Source: Polyangiaceae bacterium
GTDB taxonomy: Bacteria; Myxococcota_A; Polyangia; Polyangiales; Polyangiaceae
Assembly: GCA_016712345.1 (NCBI GenBank)
Contig: JADJRH010000002.1
Location: 674,088-738,087, forward strand
Reading direction: 5' to 3'
DNA: 64,000 nt
Shown: piece after piece, positions 50,795-59,453 of the stretch
Numbering within the stretch: position 1 is the stretch's first letter
Layout of the letters: each line of letters starts with the position of its first letter
Program-made: the position numbers and the translations under genes
Notes under the pieces: model-generated
Seen by the model: only the letters and a program-made list of their open reading frames with translations
The model's database searches: none
Told to the model about the DNA's origin: nothing

Positions 50795-52074
50795 GTGACC
50801 GCAGACCGGCCCCACGTTCGGGGCATCGGTTCCGCGCCGCGCACCTTCCCCAGCGAGCCGCCGCACTGTTCATCGCCTCCGCGGCGATTGCGGTCGGCGT
50901 GTCGGGTTGCATCGAACGCGGATACCCCCTCGGCCCCAGCGGCAACGTTGAACTCCGTTTCGACGTGGCCGGCGCCCTGTTCGCCGCCGATGATCTCGAT
51001 GCCGAAGGCAAAGGCAAAGAGCCGCGCCAAGCGCCCTTCAAAACCGGCGTCACGTTGTTGCTTGTCGAGGGATCCGAGGCCGCCAACGGCGGTTTCGTCG
51101 ATGTACACATCGAACCTTCCGAAGCGTTGCTCATCGAGTCCGATTCCGACGAACAGGAAGACGCCGTCACCTGCAAAGAAAAAGACGGAAAATTCAGGTG
51201 TACAGCCACTCCTGAAGGTGTCGCCCGATTCAACGTCACCGCCCTCGGCACCTGGTCCGGTGAGGCCACAGTGGTTGTCACATGGGCCGATCAACGCAAA
51301 GAAAGTGTACTCAACGTTCTACCCGCCGGACTGCCCTCCACCGTCACCAACTTCGAGATGATCGCCTCGGGCCTTTCCGATACGGGCCGCGTTTTGCCAA
51401 CCTACACAGCGCTTGCGTGCACCAACATCGACGCCCTTCCCGACGACCTCGGATCCAAGTGGCGCCCCGGCAACATTCGCGCGCGCGAAGCGTTCGTCCG
51501 GGCGGCTCCCCCGGTCGATGACCCCGATGTTGTCGCCAACGCCCCCGTGATCATCGAGTCGCGCAGCAGTGAAGGCGCGCTCTCGCTCTCACAAGACTGT
51601 GCCGATGCCGATCGCGTCACGCGCCTTCGCGTATTGCTCGATGCCACCGGCCAGTCACCGCCGTTCTACGTTTGTTTCAGCGATCTCGGCGGCGACGTGG
51701 GCCTTTCGATCACTTCCGGCGCGCTGAGTGTTTCACCCGAGCCCGCATTTGACGTTGTTCCAGAACCCCGCGTTTTGCGCGTTTCCGCCCTCACCGATGT
51801 TGTCACGCAGGACGACGTCGCACCGCTCTTCGAGATCTCGGCGTTCAACACCGATCTCAAGCGCATCCCGCTCGACGTGGACCTCGAGTCCTCCAACCCA
51901 AGTGTACTCAAGCTCTCCAAAGCATCGGAGACGCTCTCCGGCGAAGGCACCGACCCAACGTCGCTTGTCGTCACACCGGGCGAACCGGGCGAAGCCGTTC
52001 TGCACGTTCGGCCGCAGCTCTACAAAAATCCAGATTGCCAATCCATCCCTGTCACCGTGGTTCCGGTGCCGTGA
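50791..52074 (+). CDS. Lipoprotein with bacterial Ig-like domains
   Basis: 427 residues from ATG 50791. The leader is longer than usual (RAAALFIASAAIAVGVSGC, Cys ~40). The mature part is beta-rich: NVELRFDVAGALFAADDLD, CKEKDGKFRCTATPEGVARF, LGTWSGEATVVVTWADQRK and DVDLESSNPSVLKLSKASE. These resemble stacked Ig-like (Big) domains, with Cys pairs that could be disulfides. It is probably outer-membrane associated. It is coupled at both ends (ATGA upstream, GTGA downstream), implying a common complex with the following secreted protein. Confidence 0.78.
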   Translation: MSDRRPAPRSGHRFRAAHLPQRAAALFIASAAIAVGVSGCIERGYPLGPSGNVELRFDVAGALFAADDLDAEGKGKEPRQAPFKTGVTLLLVEGSEAANGGFVDVHIEPSEALLIESDSDEQEDAVTCKEKDGKFRCTATPEGVARFNVTALGTWSGEATVVVTWADQRKESVLNVLPAGLPSTVTNFEMIASGLSDTGRVLPTYTALACTNIDALPDDLGSKWRPGNIRAREAFVRAAPPVDDPDVVANAPVIIESRSSEGALSLSQDCADADRVTRLRVLLDATGQSPPFYVCFSDLGGDVGLSITSGALSVSPEPAFDVVPEPRVLRVSALTDVVTQDDVAPLFEISAFNTDLKRIPLDVDLESSNPSVLKLSKASETLSGEGTDPTSLVVTPGEPGEAVLHVRPQLYKNPDCQSIPVTVVPVP

Positions 52075-54350
52075 AAACCCGCGAGACACGCATGCCAACC
52101 TCCAATGCGACCCTGTTTTCATCGGGCAAATGGGCCCTATTTCAGCGCCTCATTTCAGCCCTCGCAGCGCTGCTCGCGATCTCCCTGATCCCGTCGCTTG
52201 CCCGCGCGCAAGACCCCGACGATCCCGGTTACTACGACCCGCCGGAAGATCCCGACGAGCCCGAGCCCCCGCGACGCAACGTCGGCTCCGGGTCGGGCAG
52301 TTCCACGGCGGACTTTTCAGGCAGCCTCCAAGTGGTTCGCGGCCCGGGTGGGGCCGCTCCTCCCTCCGCGAGCCTTGAAATCTTCCCCGACGCGAGCAAA
52401 GTCTGGGTATCCATCCGCGACGTGGACCCCATCCCAGTAGAAACGGCACGCCAAGGTGGAAAGTGGCTGTGCGCAGGCGGCGGGTGTACTGCCACCGTCG
52501 GTGAAACCGGTCAGAGTTCAATCGGCGACGAAATGCTTCGCTCGATCAAGCTCCAAACCCCCAATCTACCATTGCCCCTTACCATTTGGGGCCGCATGTC
52601 AGGTGGGCGTCGCGTCCTTGATTTTGACCCGATCTTGATCGGTAGACGCTCGTATGCCCACATCGCGGCCTACGCACCCGTCCCAACAGATCAAAAGAAA
52701 GTCCCCAAAATCCAGGCTCTCAAAGACGGTCGAGAAGCCGCACGCACACCTGACATGGGAGAACTTACCCTAGGCCTACAATGGCCTCGTCAGGCAGAGT
52801 TGGCAGACTTCCGCTACCTTGCCATTGTTGACAGTTGCGGAAACGCCCGCGTTCAACCGTTCCAGCGCACCTTCACAGTCCCCGTTTTCCTCGTCGCGAG
52901 CGGCGGATGTGGAAGCCCCGACGGCACCGTTCTGCGCATCTTCCCATCCGGCGGGTGGATTCGTGTCACCGCGTTCAACCTCGAACAACCGGCCAGCGGC
53001 AACGTTGTCAACGCCACGTATCGCGTGTCCGTCCCCGCGCTAGAAAACCTTGTCGAGTCCAATCCGGCGCGGCTTTTGTTCCCCGATCCCGTTCAGGCCG
53101 ACCTCCAGGTAGACTGCGGGCCCACCCTTCGAAAAGCTCCCAGCGAGGGTGGAATTCCCACGCCTCCTCCCGGCGCGCAAATGGTCAAACCCGGCGCGGC
53201 CCCTCCTCCTCCGGCAAGCGCACCGCCCGGAGCAAAACCCCCTGCTCCACCCGCCGGATCCGCGCCTTCTGCGCCGCCCGGCACACCACCCAAATCTACC
53301 CCACCGCCCGGTGCAACTCCGGCGACGGATGACAAGTCCAAACCCACTCCGCCCGCCGCCGGCCCCGTAGCGATCTCCCCATCGGGTCCACCCCCGTCGG
53401 CTCCACCTTCCGACACCAACAAACCCGGCCCTCAACCCCTCGCGCACCAATCCCTTGTGATTGCGCCCGAGCCCCTGCGCCTCGGCAATTGCCGTGTGAG
53501 CCTCATGGGCCAAACCAAGCGCCGTTTGGTTGCACCTTTAGCGCTCCACGTGTCGCTCCAACGCACCGATCGCACAAGCAACGGCGCCCCCATTGAACTT
53601 CTGCCCGATGGGAAGTGGATAGTCACACCCAGCAACGCCGAGTTCATGATTCCCGCCTTGTCAGAAAACTTCGACGGCGACTCTCGCCTTCGACTTGCTG
53701 TCTACTCCGATCCTCTTTCGCCCGATGGTAAGGTGGTTCTCCTTTCCGACGCTGCGCGCGTGGCCTCCAGCCTCCGCTCGTATGACCCCGGTGAAGCCGA
53801 AGGTGCTCGCCGCCTCGTGGGCACAGTGACCATTCACTCGGTTCCCCTCTGTGGTGAAACCAACTTTGAAACGGTTGAAAACGCCGGCACCTGCCTTCGG
53901 GCGTACATCACCGTCCCGGCCATGATCGGAACTCTTCAGGTCACCCGCGCCCCGTGGGTAGAAAAACCCATCTTCACACGCAGCGTGCTCTCCGCCGTCG
54001 GCGTTGCTCTCGCGGTTGACAACTATGACCCTGTCCAGCGCAGAGCTTTCCCCGTGGCAGGTCAAGTCGGCGGATTTGTCCAATCCCTCGGCGACGGCCG
54101 CGTCGGCTTCCTCGGGTACATTGGAATCGCACCCACCATCCCGGTCCTCGGCTCGGGTGGAAACACCACATCCGTTGGTCTGCTCGCCGGCATTGGTCTT
54201 GAATACATTACAAATGAAACCGGCCCCGATGAAGGGCTGAAACCCGCCGCGTTCCTTTCCCTTGTCGTTCAGGTCGGCCAAGCGTCCCCCGCTTCCTTCG
54301 CCGGCGGAGGCACCGCTTCCGCCAGCGGCAGCTTCGGTTTCGGACAGTAG
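52071..54350 (+). CDS. Large secreted protein with proline-rich linker
   Basis: 759 residues if the GTG at 52071, overlapping the previous stop (GTGA), is used; ATG 52092 gives 752. The signal peptide is LISALAALLAISLIPSLARA. The N-terminal ~330 residues are beta-rich (LEIFPDASKVWVSIRDVDP, LPLTIWGRMSGGRRVLDF). Residues ~360-453 are a Pro/Ala/Gly/Lys linker. The C-terminal ~300 residues resume beta structure and end with Gly/aromatic strands (GQVGGFVQSLGDGRVGFLGY, SVGLLAGIGLEYIT, GSFGFGQ) reminiscent of an outer-membrane barrel. With the preceding lipoprotein it may form an envelope complex. The specific function is unknown. Confidence 0.75.
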   Translation: MKTRETRMPTSNATLFSSGKWALFQRLISALAALLAISLIPSLARAQDPDDPGYYDPPEDPDEPEPPRRNVGSGSGSSTADFSGSLQVVRGPGGAAPPSASLEIFPDASKVWVSIRDVDPIPVETARQGGKWLCAGGGCTATVGETGQSSIGDEMLRSIKLQTPNLPLPLTIWGRMSGGRRVLDFDPILIGRRSYAHIAAYAPVPTDQKKVPKIQALKDGREAARTPDMGELTLGLQWPRQAELADFRYLAIVDSCGNARVQPFQRTFTVPVFLVASGGCGSPDGTVLRIFPSGGWIRVTAFNLEQPASGNVVNATYRVSVPALENLVESNPARLLFPDPVQADLQVDCGPTLRKAPSEGGIPTPPPGAQMVKPGAAPPPPASAPPGAKPPAPPAGSAPSAPPGTPPKSTPPPGATPATDDKSKPTPPAAGPVAISPSGPPPSAPPSDTNKPGPQPLAHQSLVIAPEPLRLGNCRVSLMGQTKRRLVAPLALHVSLQRTDRTSNGAPIELLPDGKWIVTPSNAEFMIPALSENFDGDSRLRLAVYSDPLSPDGKVVLLSDAARVASSLRSYDPGEAEGARRLVGTVTIHSVPLCGETNFETVENAGTCLRAYITVPAMIGTLQVTRAPWVEKPIFTRSVLSAVGVALAVDNYDPVQRRAFPVAGQVGGFVQSLGDGRVGFLGYIGIAPTIPVLGSGGNTTSVGLLAGIGLEYITNETGPDEGLKPAAFLSLVVQVGQASPASFAGGGTASASGSFGFGQ

Positions 54351-54461
54351 AAACGCCTGTGACGCTCACCTCCCTGTTGTGTACGCAACGCACACCTTTC
54401 AAATCAAATGCGCCGATCAAACCGATCGCCGCGTCGCCCAACTTGCTGTAGTATCGACCGC

Positions 54462-55295
54462 GTGTACCGCGAAGGCCGCACCCCCACCCATCTCACAGTC
54501 GCATCGGCCACCCATCAGGGGTTGAAACGCAAGTTCAACCTCGACGCCTACTTCATCACCGATTTTCAACAGTGCCTCGCGCGCGATCCGTTTCAGGGTG
54601 TCGGGCCCGTGTGGGGACAGCAGGGCGTTGGGCTTGTCCTGCTCTCCGGCCATCTGCTCGACTGGTCACGAGGTCCGGCCGCCGCCGAGCGCAGTGTTGC
54701 CCAGGGCTTTAAAAATGCGTGGGTCGCTGCAGAAAGCCTCCTCCGAGGCCTCACGTCAGAAAGTCTACCCACTGAAGAAAACGCCCTCCGCAACAAACTC
54801 ACAGCTGTGACCAGTGCCACGGCCTCCGCGGTGGGCTCGTGTGCCCTCGACCAGCGATTTTCAGATACCGCCGTTTCCGTCACCATTGCCGTCATCCAAA
54901 ATGGCAGACTTGACATCGTTCAGGCGGGCGACACGCGTGCGTACGTCGTTCGCGGCCCCGTCATTGCCGAACTGTCGCGCGGTGACACCCTGGTCGCTCC
55001 CGCCGGCCTTCCAGGATCGGCCTCCGCCATGCCCGTCACAACCGTTCCACTCGGCGTTCCTCACCCCATGCCGCCGTTTTACATGACAACCGACTTTGCT
55101 CCCGGTGACGGCCTGATACTCGCCAGTCGCGGTGTCTCCTCGGTGGTCTTACCCCCTCAGCTCCTCCAAATGTTGTACGACGCGCGTGACCCCGGAGTCG
55201 CCTGCAAAATGATTGTCGACAAGGCCGTTCAAGCGCGCGGCGAACACAACGTGACATGCATTATCGCCACACCCACGTGGACTCAACCGCAATAG
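54462..55295 (+). CDS. Degenerate PP2C-type phosphatase-like protein
   Basis: 277 residues from GTG 54462; the frame is open a little further upstream (54408) without a better start. It resembles the PPM/PP2C fold: ATHQGLKRKFNLDAYF corresponds to the N-terminal strand with NxDA, TAVSVTIAVIQNGRLDIVQAGDTRAYVVR to the core GDTR strand, and GDGLILASRGVSSVV to the DG-x-ML-x-SDG region. The usual metal-binding ADGMGG motif is replaced by LLSGHLLDW, and NED by NLD, so catalytic activity is doubtful; it may be a regulatory pseudophosphatase. It is 111 bp after the secreted-protein operon and may be a separate transcript. Confidence 0.62.
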   Translation: MYREGRTPTHLTVASATHQGLKRKFNLDAYFITDFQQCLARDPFQGVGPVWGQQGVGLVLLSGHLLDWSRGPAAAERSVAQGFKNAWVAAESLLRGLTSESLPTEENALRNKLTAVTSATASAVGSCALDQRFSDTAVSVTIAVIQNGRLDIVQAGDTRAYVVRGPVIAELSRGDTLVAPAGLPGSASAMPVTTVPLGVPHPMPPFYMTTDFAPGDGLILASRGVSSVVLPPQLLQMLYDARDPGVACKMIVDKAVQARGEHNVTCIIATPTWTQPQ

Positions 55296-55359
55296 CAAAC
55301 CACCGATCTACCCATACCCATTCACCTCCGTATTCCATCCCCTACCCACCCCAATTGCC

Positions 55360-55923
55360 ATGCGACCCACCGGCGAAATCTACGTCAGCACCGACATTGA
55401 GGCCGACGGCCCCATCCCCGGCCCCCACTCCATGCTCAGCTTGGGATCCGCCGCCTACCTACCCAGTGGAACGCTCCACTCCACGTTTTCAGTCAACCTC
55501 ATTCAACTCGACGGCGCTCAACCCGAACCTTCCACCCAAGCGTTTTGGGACAAAAATCCAGAAGCTTGGGCCAAGTGTCGCAAAGATCCTGAAGCTCCCA
55601 ACCTTGCCATGAGCCGATTTTCAGACTGGCTCAACAACCTCCCCGGTAGGCCCGTCTTTGTGGGGTACCCCGCCGGCTACGATTTTTTATTCGTTTATTG
55701 ATACCTCATCAAATTCACCGGAAAAAGCCCCTTTTCTTTCTCCGCATTGGACATCAAAACCTACGCCATGGCAGTCCTCAAATTGCCATACCGCGAGTCT
55801 GTCAAACGCAACATGCCCAAACGCTGGTTCCCGCCTGAACCGCATACCCACGTTGCCGTTGAAGATGCCATTGAACAGGGCGCGCTGTTCTGCGCCATGC
55901 TGCGTGAAAACATCGGCAGCTAA
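55360..55923 (+). pseudogene. DnaQ-like 3'-5' exonuclease gene interrupted by in-frame TGA
   Basis: From ATG 55360 the frame encodes TGEIYVSTDIEADGPIPGP (the Asp-x-Glu of an RNase-H-like exonuclease), AMSRFSDWLNNLPGRPVFV and GYDFLFVY, then TGA at 55699-55701. The same frame continues without interruption to TAA 55921-55923 with coherent sequence: YLIKFTGKSPFSF, LDIKTYAMAVLKLPYRES, MPKRWFPPEPHTHVAVEDA and IEQGALFCAML, including the C-terminal His/Asp region that completes such active sites. The TGA sits where a Trp (TGG) would fit (FVY-W-YLIKF). A single G-to-A change explains it. It is therefore a recent nonsense pseudogene, or a sequencing error; the first 113 residues alone would lack part of the active site. 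Confidence 0.78.
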
Positions 55924-56037
55924 CATGACGTCATTTTGCGCCGCAAAATGACCTCAAGGCAACACGGGCCAACATTCGTTGCCATTCTCACTATTTTGAG
56001 TGGTGCGTACGAGGCTTCGCGGCTATAACGCGCTGTA

Positions 56038-57687
56038 ATGAAACCTCGCCGCCTGCTTCTCAAAGGTGCCACCCTCGTCGACGGAACCGGATTGCCCCCG
56101 AGACAGGGCGATCTCCTCATCGAAGATGGGTATATCGCTCAGGTCGGCGTCACAGATCTACCCCCGGATGAAGTGGTTGACTGCGCAGGCCTCGTCGTCG
56201 CTCCCGGCTTCATTGACATGCACTCCCACGGCGATTTTTCCCTTCCCCGCGATCCTGAAGCAAAAGCAAAAGTTCTCCAAGGCGTCACCACAGAAGTGAT
56301 CGGCAACTGCGGCCTCGGACTGCACCCTTCCAACCCGCATGTTGATGCCATGTATGAACGCATTGCCCCCATCGTTTTCGGTGAAAGCGGCGCCATGTGT
56401 TCACCCTCCCTTTCACATTACCGTGACCGCCTTCACCAACCTGGAATCAGCGTCAACGCGGCTCCCCTCATTCCACACGGCAATGTCAGAGCCATGGTCA
56501 TGGCCATGTCAGAAAACATCCCAACAGCCACCGAGCTTTCTGCCATGCAAGCCGTTGTTGCAGAAGGGATGGACCAGGGAGCTTTTGGCCTTTCCACTGG
56601 GCTTGTGTACGCTCCAGGTGCGTATGCAAAAACCGATGAACTTGTGGGTCTGAGTCAAGTGGTAGCCGCGCGGGGAGGTATCTACGCATCTCACCTTCGC
56701 AATGAAGGGTCGCGATTAATAGAGGCCGTGGCTGAAGCCATTGAAATTGCCGAGCGCGCCGGCGTTTCTGTACAAATTTCCCACCACAAAGCCGCCGGCC
56801 ATTTCAACTGGGGTAAAGTCAAAACAACCCTCTCCATGGTAGACGACGCCAACATGAAAGGGCTCTCCGTTCACAGCGATGTGTACCCTTACACCGCCGG
56901 CTCCACTGTATTGTCCGCCATGTTCGTTCCCCTTTGGGCGTTTGAAGGATCTTCCCAAAAATTGCTCGAAAGGCTGCGAGATCCCGCTACCCGCGAAAAA
57001 ATCATTGCGGAAGCAAAAGAACAACTCCTCGCCTATGTTGATCTACCCAAGGTGCTCTCGCGCGTCCCCAAAAAGTGGCTTCTTCCCATGATCCTCAAAA
57101 AAATGGGTGAAGTGGTGGTAATCAACTCGGTCAAAAATCAACGCCACTATGAAGGTCGCCGCCTCGGGGATATCGCGCGCGAACGCAAACAAAACCTCCA
57201 CGATACCGCTATTGACTTACTGATCGAAGAAGAAACAGCGGTCAGCGCCATTGCCCACGTCATGAGTGAAGACGACGTTCGGCAAGTGCTCGCCCATCCC
57301 CGCACTATGATTGGAACTGACGGATTCCCTCTAAAAGAAGGCAAAGCCCATCCTCGCACGTTTGGAACCTACCCACGCGTTCTTGAACACTACGTCGCCC
57401 GCAACAAGGTTCTCACGCTTGAAGACGCCATTTATCGAATGACCGGTCTCGTGGCAGAAAAACTGAGTATGACCGATCGCGGTGTCCTTCGCCCCGGCGC
57501 CGTGGCCGACGTTGTGGTGATCGACCCACCCAACGTTCGCGACAAGGCCACTTATAAAGACCCGCACAACTCCCCAGAAGGTGTGATCCACGTGTTTGTC
57601 AACGGCGATTGGACTGTCAAGTCAGGTGTACACACCGGCGCCCGCTCCGGCAAAGTTCTCTCCCACCGGCCATCCGCAACAAGCTGA
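56038..57687 (+). CDS. N-acyl-D-amino-acid deacylase (D-aminoacylase) family amidohydrolase
   Basis: 549 residues from ATG 56038. Amidohydrolase-fold features are KGATLVDGTGLPPRQGDLLI, PGFIDMHSHGDFSL (HxH metal ligands), TTEVIGNCGLGLHP (Cys ligand region of the D-aminoacylase branch), FGLSTGLVYAPGAYAKTDEL, YASHLRNEGSRLIEAVAEAI, VQISHHKAAG, SVHSDVYPYTAGSTVLSAMF, MIGTDGFPLKEGKAHPRTFG and the C-terminal LRPGAVADVVVIDPPNV. It removes N-acyl groups from D-amino acids or dipeptides, perhaps in cell-wall recycling or scavenging from prey. No leader peptide is present. It stands alone between the broken exonuclease gene and the repeat arrays. Confidence 0.93.
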   Translation: MKPRRLLLKGATLVDGTGLPPRQGDLLIEDGYIAQVGVTDLPPDEVVDCAGLVVAPGFIDMHSHGDFSLPRDPEAKAKVLQGVTTEVIGNCGLGLHPSNPHVDAMYERIAPIVFGESGAMCSPSLSHYRDRLHQPGISVNAAPLIPHGNVRAMVMAMSENIPTATELSAMQAVVAEGMDQGAFGLSTGLVYAPGAYAKTDELVGLSQVVAARGGIYASHLRNEGSRLIEAVAEAIEIAERAGVSVQISHHKAAGHFNWGKVKTTLSMVDDANMKGLSVHSDVYPYTAGSTVLSAMFVPLWAFEGSSQKLLERLRDPATREKIIAEAKEQLLAYVDLPKVLSRVPKKWLLPMILKKMGEVVVINSVKNQRHYEGRRLGDIARERKQNLHDTAIDLLIEEETAVSAIAHVMSEDDVRQVLAHPRTMIGTDGFPLKEGKAHPRTFGTYPRVLEHYVARNKVLTLEDAIYRMTGLVAEKLSMTDRGVLRPGAVADVVVIDPPNVRDKATYKDPHNSPEGVIHVFVNGDWTVKSGVHTGARSGKVLSHRPSATS

Positions 57688-57741
57688 CACCGCGGCCTCG
57701 TGCGTCGGGTGGGTGACTGCTCGCCCTACGGCGGTTCGGCT

Positions 57742-58560
57742 CTCGTGCGTCGGGTGGGTGAACTGCTCGCCCTACGGCGGTTCGGCTCAAGCCGACGCGC
57801 GACGCGCCATTTGGGGCTCAGCCTTATACGGTCCGACCCGGTGCGCGGTGGGTGTCTGTCAGGTTTGTTTTCTGTACTGGGTGACTTGACGGGTAGATCC
57901 GTCGGACCGCGGCTTCGCCTTTCCTTGCAATTGCCGCCTGGGGGCGCTCGTGCGTCGGGTGGGTGACTGCTCGCCCCACGGCGGTTCGGCTCAAGCCGAC
58001 GCGCGACGCGCCATTTGGGGCTCAGCCTTATACGGTCCGACCCGGTGCGCGGTGGGTGTCTGTCAGGTTTTGTTTTCTGTACTGGGTGACTTGACGGGTA
58101 GATCCGTCGGACCGCGGCTTCGCCTTTCCTTGCACCGGCGTCTGGGGGCGCTCGTGCGTCGGGTGGGTGAACTGCTCGCCCTATGGCGGTTCGGCTCAAG
58201 CCGACGCGCGACGCGCCATTTGGGGCTCAGCCTTATACGGTCCGACCCGGTGCGCGGTGGGTGTCTGTCAGGTTTTGTTTTCTGTACTGGGTGACTTGAC
58301 GGGTAGATCCGTCGGACCGCGGCTTCGCCTTTCCTTGCACCGGCGTCTGGGGGCGCTCGTGCGTCGGGTGGGTGAACTGCTCGCCCTACGGCGGTTCGGC
58401 TCAAGCCGACGCGCGACGCGCCATTTGGGGCTCAGCCTTATACGGTCCGACCCGGTGCGCGGTGGGTGTCTGTCAGGTTTTGTTTTCTGTACTGGGTGAC
58501 TTGACGGGTAGATCCGTCGGACCGCGGCTTCGCCTTTCCTTGCAATTGCCGCCTGGGGGC
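57742..58560. repeat. Array A: four tandem ~205-bp repeats
   Basis: Unit starts at 57742, 57947, 58151 and 58356, with a truncated unit start just before (57697). Copies are nearly identical; small differences include ATTGCCGCC versus CCGGCGTCT near the unit end. Each contains GGTCCGAC and, ~85 bp later, the inverse GTCGGACC, which could pair. The unit length is not a multiple of three, so the open frames across it are not a protein. There is no unique spacer between units. Confidence 0.92.
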
Positions 58561-58567
58561 GCTGCGC

Positions 58568-58930
58568 GTCGTTTCGCCGAACCGCCTCGTGCGAGCAGTC
58601 ACCCACCCTCCTATCGTAGTAGTTGGGTATGTAAGCGATGGTTAGTTGTCTACTGGCTCGCGTGGTGGGGTGTCGTTTCGCCGAACCGCCTCGTGCGAGC
58701 AGTCACCCACCCTCCTATCGTAGTAGTTGGGTATGTGAGCGATGGTTAGTTGTCTACTGGCTCGCGTGGTGGGTGTCGTTTCGCCGAACCGCCTCGTGCG
58801 AGCAGTCACCCACCCTCCTATCGTAGTTGTTGGGTATATGAGCGATGGTTGGTTGTCTACTGGCTCGCGTGGTGGGGTGTCGTTTCGCCGAACCGCCTCG
58901 TGCGAGCAGTCACCCACCCTCCTATCGTAG
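58568..58930. repeat. Array B: four ~104-bp tandem repeats (last partial)
   Basis: Units begin GTCGTTTCGCCGAACCGCC at 58568, 58672, 58775 and 58879. The first ~40 bp of each is the inverse of the start of an array-A unit (shared core around GGGTGGGTGACTGCTCGC and GGCGGTTCGGC). The rest is unrelated. Confidence 0.9.
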
Positions 58931-59453
58931 TCCGTCCCAACTCGCGTTCCATTTTTCTAAGGCTGCCCCCACTCGGTGGGCTTGCGCCCACCTGTCTCCC
59001 CCAAGGCCATGCTCAGCGCTCGCACGCTCGCGCCTGCGCTGGGCCGGGGGAGGTTTACTCTCGGCCATAAGCCGGGCGGGCGCAGCGTTGACATAGTTTG
59101 ACCTGGGCATCTGTTTAGCGATCTTGCGCAGGTTTGCGCGCTCTGTATTCTCGGCGAGTGACGCAGGCGAAGGCTTTTTTGAGCCTGCAAAAAAATATCT
59201 TCAAAACAGAGGGAGGCGTTTTTAGCCCCGCCCAATAAAGACGCTCATTCGCAACAGACATCGCATCTCAAACATCGCGCGCCCAAACGGCGTTCGGCTC
59301 ACTTGTCGCGAGGTTGACCCCTCGCACGAGCCCACCCGTTTGTTCGCAAAGCCATCTACCCATTGGCCCTGCAAAGCCTTTGGTTTTGGCCCTGATCCGC
59401 CCGGCGTTACGCGCCGGGCCCACATTCGAAGGCATCACCTCAAGAGGTATACC
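58931..59453. other. Intergenic region between repeat array and toxin remnant
   Basis: 523 bp with no credible gene. It contains TTGACA at 59091-59096 (a possible -35 without a good -10), an A-rich run at 59189-59197, and AAGAGGTAT just before the GTG at 59454, which is the ribosome site of the toxin remnant. Confidence 0.45.

Noticed and set aside
55699..55701. TGA as selenocysteine in the exonuclease gene
   Set aside because: No selenocysteine-insertion hairpin is evident, and the family position fits Trp; a nonsense mutation is simpler.
57742..58930. Possible CRISPR arrays
   Set aside because: Repeat units of ~205 and ~104 bp are contiguous, with no unique spacers of uniform length, and no cas gene is near.
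57700..58930. Several overlapping long open frames across the repeat arrays
   Set aside because: The periods (about 205 and 104) are not multiples of three and frames are open on both strands through low-stop GC-rich repeats; no domain is encoded.
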